In this document: in pieces, positions 1 to 5,493 of the stretch
Position numbering within the stretch: position 1 is the first letter of the stretch
Layout of the letters: each line of letters opens with the position of its first letter
NCBI GenBank assembly: GCA_021798415.1
Contig: JAJZGO010000066.1
Span: forward strand, 1-8,120
From: Thermoplasmata archaeon
GTDB taxonomy: Archaea > Thermoplasmatota > Thermoplasmata > Lutacidiplasmatales > UBA184
Direction of reading: 5' to 3'
DNA length: 8,120 bases
Notes under the pieces: model-generated
Told to the model about the DNA's origin: nothing
Databases searched by the model: none
What the model saw: the letters and a program-made list of their open reading frames with translations, nothing else
Program-made: the position numbers and the translations under genes

Positions 1-492
1 TCGAGGATGGTACGCTTCCGAGGCGAGTCCCGGAGCCTCGGACGCGGACCACGTCGATCGCGCCCAGCCCTCCTCGGGCGAGCTCGCGAGCCGGATCGCG
101 ATCCGCGAGAGCTCGGAGATCCACGGAGCGGCGAGCGCCTGTACGAGCGGCACCTCGCGGGACTCCGCGATCTCGGGCGGGCACGCGGTCGGCTCGCCCG
201 CTAGGTGGTCGAGCGCGAAAGCGAGGTAGACGTCGCTCTCCCGATCGGTCAGGACCTTGTGACGCGCGAGCAGAAGCCGTCCGACCCGAACCGTGACCCC
301 CGTCTCCTCCCGGAACTCCCGAGCGAGCGCCGTCTCGAGGCTCTCGCCCGCTTCCACGTAGCCGCTCGGTATGGTGAACCGTTCTCGGTAGACCGCCCGG
401 TTGACGAGGACGCGCCCGTCGCGGACGAGCACCCCGCCCACCCCGAGCCGCGCGTGCGGTGGGGGGAGGGGCGGGAGCGACGGGGCGGCCAT
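1..492 (-). CDS. Nudix hydrolase, 3' end cut off by the window edge
   Basis: The reading frame opens at an ATG at 490-492 and stays open for 164 codons to base 1, so the stop lies outside the window. A complete Nudix box is visible at residues 44-66: GYVEAGE, seven residues, then REFREETGV. It fits the G-x5-E-x7-R-E-U-x-E-E-x-G-U pattern with every conserved position filled, including the magnesium-binding glutamates E59, E62 and E63. The preceding strands (LGVGGVLVRDGRVLVNR, residues 16-32) are typical of the fold. Nudix enzymes hydrolyse nucleoside diphosphates linked to another group, such as ADP-ribose, NADH or damaged nucleotides; the substrate cannot be read from this sequence. The 164 visible residues already cover the usual domain length, so little should be missing. 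It follows the DoxX-like gene on the same strand after 78 bases. No strong TATA box is visible; an AAAGCCT-like stretch near 519-526 is the only candidate. Confidence 0.88.
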   Translation of the reverse strand, partial: MAAPSLPPLPPPHARLGVGGVLVRDGRVLVNRAVYRERFTIPSGYVEAGESLETALAREFREETGVTVRVGRLLLARHKVLTDRESDVYLAFALDHLAGEPTACPPEIAESREVPLVQALAAPWISELSRIAIRLASSPEEGWARSTWSASEAPGLASEAYHPR

Positions 493-529
493 CGTCTCCC
501 GTGGGCCGGACCGACCTTCAGGCTTTCGA

Positions 530-545
530 CCCGCCGAACGGCGGG
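530..545. repeat. Perfect 7-bp inverted repeat between the DoxX-like and Nudix genes
   Basis: CCCGCCG and CGGCGGG flank a two-base centre (AA) at 537-538. It lies 25 bases past the stop of the DoxX-like gene and upstream of the Nudix start on the minus strand. It could end or attenuate the DoxX-like transcript, or be an operator for the Nudix gene. No T-tract follows it on the minus strand, so a standard archaeal terminator is not supported. In DNA this GC-rich it may be fortuitous. Confidence 0.35.
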
Positions 546-570
546 GTCCGACCTCGGGATCGTGCGGCCC

Positions 571-1131
571 TCACGAGCGGGGAGCGGCGACCCATCGCGC
601 CAGTCTCGGGAACCGCGCGCGTCCGGTCGTCCAGATCCAGTGGTCGACGGAGACGTACCGTCCCGCGCCGCCGAGGACGAGGATGGCGTAGATGAGCAGG
701 TAGAGCGGATGCGGGCCGACGTCGGTCCCGCCGGGAGCGCCGAACGTGCTGACGAACTGCGTCAGGAGGAACCCGATCGACGCGAACGCGCCGACCCAGC
801 AGGCGAGTCGGGTGGTGAGTCCGAGGAGGAACGCGATCGCGAGGTACCCGGTCAGGAGGGCGACCCCCCAGGCAAAGACGAGCGCGTGCGCGGCGACGAA
901 GTTCGCGACCGCCGGCCCTCCCAGGGTCTCGGGCGCGAACGAGAGCGCGGTGCTGCGGAACGTCGCAAAGAAACGGTTGCTCGGGTCGACGACGAAGACG
1001 AGGTTGACGGCCCAGATGGCCCCGAGGCCGACGCGCAGGAGGTCGATCGCCATTCCCCTCGGGTCCTCGCGCCAGAGGCGGGTCAGGTGGGCGGTCGTTC
1101 CCTCGGACGCGCGGGTCTCGGACGCGGGCAC
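571..1131 (-). CDS. DoxX/DoxD-like four-helix membrane protein
   Basis: This 186-residue protein has a polar N-terminus (1-26) and about four hydrophobic segments near residues 27-48, 75-104, 107-128 and 141-158. It ends in a short basic tail. The last helix carries GPHPLYLLIYAILVLGGAGR followed by YVSVDHWI, which matches the DoxX-family ending (helix, then GAGR-S-D). DoxX/DoxD proteins are small inner-membrane proteins; DoxD is the small subunit of the archaeal thiosulfate:quinone oxidoreductase, while most DoxX relatives have no firm function. No DoxA partner is visible, so a thiosulfate role is not supported. The start is GTG at 1129-1131, the only start codon in frame after the stop at 1195-1197; the next choice is an ATG at residue 27, right at the first helix. 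The gene diverges from the flavoprotein at 1235 and precedes the Nudix gene on the same strand. Confidence 0.8.
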   Translation of the reverse strand: MPASETRASEGTTAHLTRLWREDPRGMAIDLLRVGLGAIWAVNLVFVVDPSNRFFATFRSTALSFAPETLGGPAVANFVAAHALVFAWGVALLTGYLAIAFLLGLTTRLACWVGAFASIGFLLTQFVSTFGAPGGTDVGPHPLYLLIYAILVLGGAGRYVSVDHWIWTTGRARFPRLARWVAAPRS

Positions 1132-1192
1132 GTGGAGTCCCCCGCGACGCGCGGCCGCGACGCGGGCCTCGAACGAGGGGCGTCGTCCTAGC

Positions 1193-1207
1193 GTTCATTA
1201 GGTTTTG
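1193..1207. promoter_or_regulatory. A/T-rich core of the divergent promoter region
   Basis: The stretch TTCATTAGGTTTTGG is the only A/T-rich patch between the two divergent genes. On the plus strand its centre is about 31-35 bases before the GTG at 1235, in line with the TATA spacing of the other genes here. On the minus strand it could serve the DoxX-like gene, but would leave a leader of about 40 bases. The match to a TATA box is loose, so the call rests mainly on position. Confidence 0.45.
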
Positions 1208-1234
1208 GCCCAGTCGCGACGGACGGAGGGTCGC

Positions 1235-1825
1235 GTGCGTAAGGCTCCGGGTCGTGGGGCGGAGGACCCGTGGGAGCGGACGACGGGTCCGTTCAAGGTG
1301 ATTCGCGCGTCGCGGACCGACCCGCGGGTGCTCGCGAGCTTCGAGCAGCTCCTCCGCTCGCACCGGGTCGCGGCGTTCGCGACCGTCGGGCCCGCGAGCC
1401 GGGCGCACGTGCACGTGGCCTACTTCGCGTGGTCGGCGGAGCACGACCTCTTCTTCTATTCGTGGCCCACGTCGCGCCACGCCCGTCATCTCGAGGCGAA
1501 CCCGTCGATGGCGGTGGCCCTGTTCGACGCGCACCAGCACTGGGGGGACGCCGAGCGCGGCGGTCAGCTCTACGGCACGGCCCGCGAGGCGAGCGGCCGA
1601 TGGGCCGAGGTCGCCCGGGCGGTCTACGCGAAGAGGTTCCCGGGGTTCGACCGCGCGTGGAAGGAGGACGGCGGACCGTCGCCGACCCCGTACCGGTTCC
1701 GCGCCCGCTGCGCGCGCTGGTTCGACTCTCGCCTCGGGGGACCCCCCGGCCTTCTCGAGGTCACGTGGCCGGGTCGGGCGGACGGCCGCGCGCGGGCGAG
1801 CGCGACCATACCGTCCCCTAAATAG
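1235..1825 (+). CDS. Pyridoxamine 5'-phosphate oxidase-like FMN-binding split-barrel protein
   Basis: With a GTG start at 1235 the product is 196 residues. The core resembles the FMN-binding split barrel: a lead helix (LASFEQLLRSHRVAAFATV), a strand pair (HVHVAYFAWSAEHDLFFYS), the segment SRHARHLEANPSMAVALFD, then GGQLYGTAREA, the family's usual strand near the flavin. The C-terminal part (PYRFRARCARWFDSRLGG, then LLEVTW) also fits, since these proteins close with a strand carrying a Trp/Phe before the end. Members reduce or bind flavins, haem or F420; the exact substrate cannot be inferred, and true PdxH activity is not implied. A TTG ten codons upstream (1205) is also in frame, but it lies inside the only candidate TATA region. 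The GTG has GGAGGG four bases before it, so I prefer it. The stop codon (1823-1825) is part of the next gene's TATA box. Confidence 0.78.
   Translation: MRKAPGRGAEDPWERTTGPFKVIRASRTDPRVLASFEQLLRSHRVAAFATVGPASRAHVHVAYFAWSAEHDLFFYSWPTSRHARHLEANPSMAVALFDAHQHWGDAERGGQLYGTAREASGRWAEVARAVYAKRFPGFDRAWKEDGGPSPTPYRFRARCARWFDSRLGGPPGLLEVTWPGRADGRARASATIPSPK
1817..1825 (+). promoter_or_regulatory. TATA box of the Fur-like gene, overlapping the upstream stop codon
   Basis: CCTAAATAG is a clear A/T island in GC-rich surroundings, centred about 27 bases before the ATG at 1848. That spacing puts the transcription start at or next to the start codon, as in archaeal leaderless mRNAs. The box includes the TAG stop of the flavoprotein gene. 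Confidence 0.72.
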
Positions 1826-1847
1826 CGCCGCGGAGTCCGAGGGGCCG

Positions 1848-2156
1848 ATGGCACGAACGGTCCGCCGACCCGCGCGACCGACCGCCCGACGCTCGGCGCG
1901 GACCCGGTCCGCGAAGGTCCCGGTCACCGTCTCGATCTCCGTTCCGCCGACCTCGCGGCTCGCGCTGGCCGAGGACCCGAGGTCCCACATCGTCTGCCGC
2001 AACTGCGGCCGGATCCAGTCGGTCGAGCTGAACGAGCTCGACCGGCACCTCCTGACCGAGCTCGCCGGGCGGCGGCCCGACGGCTGGTCCGTGGAGCGGA
2101 TCGCCTACTCGCTCACGGGCGCCTGCCGACGCTGCCGGGAAGGCCGGACGGTCTAG
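1848..2156 (+). CDS. Stand-alone Fur-family C-terminal zinc/dimerisation domain, lacking the DNA-binding domain
   Basis: This 102-residue protein has a very basic N-terminus (residues 1-24, rich in Arg, Ala and Pro) and then aligns with the C-terminal half of Fur/PerR regulators. SRLALAEDPRSHIVCRNCG (36-54) corresponds to the strand and zinc knuckle of Fur, and GACRRC (91-96) to its closing CxxC. The four cysteines C50, C53, C93 and C96 match the structural zinc site. By comparison with PerR from memory, the regulatory-site His91 position is Arg45 and the Asp104 position is Ser58; only His93 (here His47) remains. The winged-helix domain that normally precedes this part (about 80 residues) is absent. 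Upstream DNA encodes the flavoprotein in full, so this is not an obvious frameshift. The leaderless ATG is fixed by the TATA box at 1817-1825. It may dimerise with a full-length Fur protein, bind zinc, or bind nucleic acid through its basic tail; all three are inference. It is 25 bases from the next gene. Confidence 0.7.
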   Translation: MARTVRRPARPTARRSARTRSAKVPVTVSISVPPTSRLALAEDPRSHIVCRNCGRIQSVELNELDRHLLTELAGRRPDGWSVERIAYSLTGACRRCREGRTV

Positions 2157-2181
2157 CCGCGACGGAGCCGGGTCCGGTCGG

Positions 2182-3336
2182 ATGGCGGGCTTCTTCACGG
2201 CGCCCCGGATCGCCTGGGGTCCGGGAGCGGTCGAACAGCTGAGCGGCCTGGGCGCGCGCCGGGCGATCGTCGTGGTCGACCCCGCGATCGCGCGGCACGA
2301 CGGTCACCGTCGGGTCGTGGAGGAGCTCGCGAAATCCGAAACGGCCGTCGAGGTCGTCTCGGACCTCGACGACCCGGACGGGCTCGAGGCGGTGGAGGGC
2401 CTCGCGGGCCGATTCGTCTCGTTCGCCCCCGACTGGGTCGTGGCCGTCGGAGGCGGCCGGACGATCGACGGGACGAAGGCGGCACGACTCCACGCGGAGC
2501 GGCCGGACGTTCCGATCCGGACCGTCACGCCCGTGCTCGACCTTCCGGACCCGCCCCGGACCCGCCTCGTCGCGGTCCCGACCACGAGCGGGAGCGGGGC
2601 CGAAGCGAGCGCGACCATCGACCTCGTCTCGGCCGACGGGAGCCCGCTCGACCTCGCCCACCGTGCGGCGACCCCCGACTGGGCGCTCGTCGACCCCTCG
2701 TTCGCCGGTGCGCTCCCCCGCGAGCTCGTGCTCGACGGCGCGTTCGAGACCGCGGCGCAGAGCCTCGAGGCGTACCTCTCGGCCTGGTCGAACCCGTTCT
2801 CCGACGCCCTCGCGGTCGACGCGCTCGCGACGGTGTTCGAGCGGCTCCCGCACGCCCTTCGCTGGAGCGACGACCCCGACGCCCGCGCGGCGCTCCACTT
2901 CGCCGCGACCTCGGCCGGGCTCGCGTCCTCGAACGCGCAGCGGGGGATCGCGCACGCCCTCGCCCGGTCGCTCGTCGGTCCCTCGGGACTCGCGTACGGT
3001 CGCCTGCTCGGGATCGCCCTCGCTCCGGTGCTCGAGTTCGACCGGCCGAGCGCCCGGGAGCGTCTCGAGGCGCTCGCGTCGACGCTCGCTCGCCCGGAGG
3101 AGCGGACGCGCGGGCCGCTCGATGCGCGGGTCGTCCACATGCTCGAGACGTTCCGCGTCCCGATGACGCTCATCGCGGCCGGGGTCGACCCCGCGCGGAT
3201 CGACGCCGCGCGGCCCCGGATCGTCGCGGACGTCCTGCGTTCGCCCGCGCTCCTCGCGAACCCGCGGGTCGCCTCTTCGGTGGAGGTCGGAGCGCTGCTC
3301 GACCGGCTCCTCGGCCGGGGAACTTCGCGGCCGTGA
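2182..3336 (+). CDS. Iron-containing alcohol dehydrogenase family protein with altered metal ligands
   Basis: The 384-residue product has full family length. The N-terminal dinucleotide fold holds GGGRTIDGTKA (90-100), the family's GGGS-x-x-D-x-x-K motif, followed by VPTTSGSGAE (132-141), the phosphate/NAD-binding turn. DPSFAGALPRELVLDGAFET (171-190) and the helical C-terminal half follow the family pattern to the end (SPALLANPRVASSVEVGALL). Members reduce or oxidise alcohols, aldehydes or polyol phosphates with NAD(P) and use a divalent metal held by one Asp and three His. Here those positions read Glu189, Gln193, His258 and Tyr272, so two His are lost and the Asp is a Glu. Oxidoreductase activity is therefore uncertain, or the metal use differs. 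It does not look like the archaeal glycerol-1-phosphate dehydrogenase, which keeps its ligands. The ATG follows the Fur-like gene by 25 bases without a clear ribosome site; a weak GTCTAGCC near 2150-2157 could be a TATA element, otherwise the two are cotranscribed. Confidence 0.85.
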   Translation: MAGFFTAPRIAWGPGAVEQLSGLGARRAIVVVDPAIARHDGHRRVVEELAKSETAVEVVSDLDDPDGLEAVEGLAGRFVSFAPDWVVAVGGGRTIDGTKAARLHAERPDVPIRTVTPVLDLPDPPRTRLVAVPTTSGSGAEASATIDLVSADGSPLDLAHRAATPDWALVDPSFAGALPRELVLDGAFETAAQSLEAYLSAWSNPFSDALAVDALATVFERLPHALRWSDDPDARAALHFAATSAGLASSNAQRGIAHALARSLVGPSGLAYGRLLGIALAPVLEFDRPSARERLEALASTLARPEERTRGPLDARVVHMLETFRVPMTLIAAGVDPARIDAARPRIVADVLRSPALLANPRVASSVEVGALLDRLLGRGTSRP

Positions 3337-3342
3337 CGGCCG
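3328..3342. repeat. Inverted repeat centred on the dehydrogenase stop codon
   Basis: CGGCCG, TGA, CGGCCG: two 6-bp arms with the stop codon (3334-3336) as the three-base loop. The arms are themselves palindromic. An RNA hairpin here would sit over the termination codon. It may simply reflect the high GC content. Confidence 0.4.
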
Positions 3343-3352
3343 GCGGGACGCC

Positions 3353-3372
3353 ACCCCCCGTGTTGGGGGGGT
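3353..3372 (+). terminator. Possible terminator-like hairpin downstream of the dehydrogenase gene
   Basis: ACCCCCC (3353-3359) can pair with GGGGGGT (3366-3372) across a six-base loop, 17 bases after the stop codon and 11 bases before the next TATA box. The position suits an end signal that insulates the phosphate transporter promoter. No run of T follows, and archaeal terminators usually rely on T-tracts, so function is uncertain. Confidence 0.35.
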
Positions 3373-3383
3373 CCGCGGCCACC

Positions 3384-3393
3384 CTCTAAGTAC
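3384..3393 (+). promoter_or_regulatory. TATA box of the phosphate transporter fusion gene
   Basis: CTCTAAGTAC is the only A/T-rich stretch in the 78-base gap. Its centre is about 27 bases before the GTG at 3415, which supports a leaderless transcript and that GTG rather than the ATG four codons later (3427). Confidence 0.65.
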
Positions 3394-3414
3394 CCGGACG
3401 GGTCGGACCCCGTC

Positions 3415-5493
3415 GTGGCCCCGGCGATGTCGGCGCCCGGACGCGACCGCCCCGGGGTACCCTCGGAAAGCCGTCGGATCCTGAGCGCGCTCGACACGAC
3501 CCGGGTCCAGCGGTTCCACTTCCGGACGATCGTCGTCGCCGGGATGGGGTTCTTCACCGACGCCTACGACCTCTTCGTGATCTCGCTCGTCATCCCGATC
3601 CTGGTCGCGCTCCAGCCGGGCGGCACGATCGGCAAATCGGAGCTCGCGCTCCTCGGGGCGGCCGCGCTGATGGGAGCGGCCGTCGGCCAGGTGCTGTTCG
3701 GCTGGCTCGGCGACCGGCTCGGTCGGCGTCGGGTCTACGGGTTCACGCTCTCGCTGATGGCGATCGGCGCGGTCGGCAGCGCGCTCAGCGTTTCGCTCGG
3801 CGGCCTCTCGACGCTCACGGTGCTGATCCTCTGGCGGTTCGTCCTCGGCGTCGGGGTGGGCGGCGACTACCCCTTGAGCGCGACGATCATGAGCGAGTAT
3901 TCGAACGTCCAGAGCCGCGGCCGCCTCGTCGCGAGCGTCTTCGCGATGCAGGGGTTCGGCCTCCTCGCCGGGGCCGGCGTGAGCCTCGGGGTCGTCTACT
4001 TCGTCCCGAACCTCGACCTGGCCTGGCGCGTCATCCTCGGCCTCGGCGCGCTGCCGGCGGTCCTCACGATCTACTACCGGCTCCGGATCCCCGAGACGCC
4101 CCGCTTCGACCTCGCGCGGGGGAAGGTCGGGGCGGCGGCCCAGACCGTCGGCGCGATCACGGGCGTCACGGTCGCCCCGAGCTCGACCGGCTCGAGCCTC
4201 GGGGTCCCGTTCCGCCAGATCCTGCGCTCGTACGGGATCCTCATATTCGGGACCGCGGCGTCGTGGTTCCTCCTCGACATCGCGTTCTACTCGACGAGCA
4301 TCTTCAACCCGCTCATCCTGAAGCAGATCGGCTTTGCGAGCGCCGCCTCGTACCCGGCGCTCGAGCAGGTGCGCCGGCTCGCGCTCGGCAACGTCCTGAT
4401 CACGCTGGTCGCCTCCGTGCCGGGGTACTGGGCCGCCGTCGCGCTGATCGACCGGGTCGGGCGTCGGCCCCTCCAGTACATCGGCTTCGGCGTGATGGCC
4501 GCCGCGTTCCTCTTCCTCTCGACCGATTGGATCTCGCTCGAGGCGGTCCTGCCGGCGTTCCTCGCCATCTACGGCCTCACGTTCTTCTTCGCGAACCTCG
4601 GCCCCAACACGACGACGTTCGTCTATCCGAGCGAGGTCTTCCCGACCGCCTTCCGGACGACCGGACACGGCATCGCCGCGGCGTCCGGGAAGATCGGCGC
4701 GGTCGTCGCGGTCTTCGTCTTCGCGACCTTCTACCAGGTGTACGGACTGCCGTGGTTCTTCGGCCTTCTCGCCGCCGTCTCGTTCGTCGGGTTCCTGCTC
4801 ACCCTCGCGCTCCTTCCCGAGACGTCCCAGCGCTCGCTCGAGGACGTGTCGGGCGAGGACGAACTCGCGGTCCTCGTCCGGCGGTTCTCCACGTACCTGC
4901 GCTCGCTCTCGCTCACCGCCCAGCGGGCCGCGCTCGCGCTCCGCGACCTCCTCGGCGACCCGACGACCGACCGCGACGCGAAGATCACGCGGATCCGCGC
5001 GATCGAGCACGAGGCCGACGAGGAGGTCCACCGCATCTTCGTCGAGCTCAACAACCGACGGCTCTCCTCGGACGTCCGGGCCGAGGTCGGACACCTCGCG
5101 AGCGCGCTCGACGACATCATCGACGGGATCGAGAGCGTCTCCGCGCGCGTGCGAACCTACCGGCTCGACCGGTCGCGCCCCGAGCTCGTCCGCTTCGCCG
5201 ACATCGTCGTCGAGTGCGTCGACCGCGTCAGCGACGGGATCCTCGGGCTGGACGAGCTCTACCGCGGCGCGCCCGCGAACCTGAACCGGGCGATCGTCGA
5301 GGTGAACCGCCTCGAGAACGAGGCCGACGACCTGTTGCGCGACCTGCTCGAGGCGCTCTTCACGGAGCGCGACCCGGTCGAGATCCTGAAGTGGAAGGAC
5401 TTCTACGAGCGCCTCGAGGTCATCACGGACCGTTGCGAGGACGTCACCGACGTCTTCCAGGACCTCGAGGTCCGCTACGCGCCCGGGCCCTGA
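3415..5493 (+). CDS. MFS phosphate:proton symporter fused to a C-terminal DUF47/PhoU-like domain
   Basis: This 692-residue protein has two parts. Residues about 35-478 form a 12-helix major-facilitator transporter of the phosphate symporter (Pho84/PiPT) type: GMGFFTDAYDLF (43-54), GWLGDRLGRRRVY (96-108), GVGVGGDYPLSATIMSEYS (145-163), DRVGRRPLQ (346-354), GPNTTTFVYPSEVFPTAFRT (396-415) and a final LLPETSQRSLED (466-477). Residues lining the phosphate pocket of fungal PiPT, recalled from its structure, are matched with the right spacing: Tyr152 and Gln179, the Trp284-Asp288-Tyr292 triad, probably Asn394, plus Asp49, Asp52 and Asp151. Residues about 484-690 are helical and charged, with repeated E-x-E-A-D motifs (EHEADEE 531-537, ENEADDL 634-640) and LDDIID (565-570), as in DUF47/PhoU-like phosphate-transport regulators that bind metal. 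DUF47 would lie in the cytoplasm and probably gates uptake (inference). The frame is unbroken across the junction, so fusion is real in this sequence. The start is GTG, set by the TATA box. The 3' end overlaps the convergent regulator by 19 bases. Confidence 0.9.
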   Translation: MAPAMSAPGRDRPGVPSESRRILSALDTTRVQRFHFRTIVVAGMGFFTDAYDLFVISLVIPILVALQPGGTIGKSELALLGAAALMGAAVGQVLFGWLGDRLGRRRVYGFTLSLMAIGAVGSALSVSLGGLSTLTVLILWRFVLGVGVGGDYPLSATIMSEYSNVQSRGRLVASVFAMQGFGLLAGAGVSLGVVYFVPNLDLAWRVILGLGALPAVLTIYYRLRIPETPRFDLARGKVGAAAQTVGAITGVTVAPSSTGSSLGVPFRQILRSYGILIFGTAASWFLLDIAFYSTSIFNPLILKQIGFASAASYPALEQVRRLALGNVLITLVASVPGYWAAVALIDRVGRRPLQYIGFGVMAAAFLFLSTDWISLEAVLPAFLAIYGLTFFFANLGPNTTTFVYPSEVFPTAFRTTGHGIAAASGKIGAVVAVFVFATFYQVYGLPWFFGLLAAVSFVGFLLTLALLPETSQRSLEDVSGEDELAVLVRRFSTYLRSLSLTAQRAALALRDLLGDPTTDRDAKITRIRAIEHEADEEVHRIFVELNNRRLSSDVRAEVGHLASALDDIIDGIESVSARVRTYRLDRSRPELVRFADIVVECVDRVSDGILGLDELYRGAPANLNRAIVEVNRLENEADDLLRDLLEALFTERDPVEILKWKDFYERLEVITDRCEDVTDVFQDLEVRYAPGP

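Noticed and set aside
205..1191. A 328-codon open frame on the plus strand over the Nudix and DoxX-like genes
   Set aside because: The product is charged low-complexity sequence, while the minus strand carries a perfect Nudix box and coherent membrane helices.
1205..1234. TTG at 1205 as the start of the flavoprotein
   Set aside because: It lies inside the only A/T-rich promoter candidate and adds ten basic/polar residues. GTG 1235 has a purine-rich site in front and suits the TATA spacing.
2182..3336. Identification as glycerol-1-phosphate dehydrogenase, the archaeal lipid enzyme
   Set aside because: The motifs fit the general iron-ADH family, but the metal ligands that G1P dehydrogenase keeps are replaced here.
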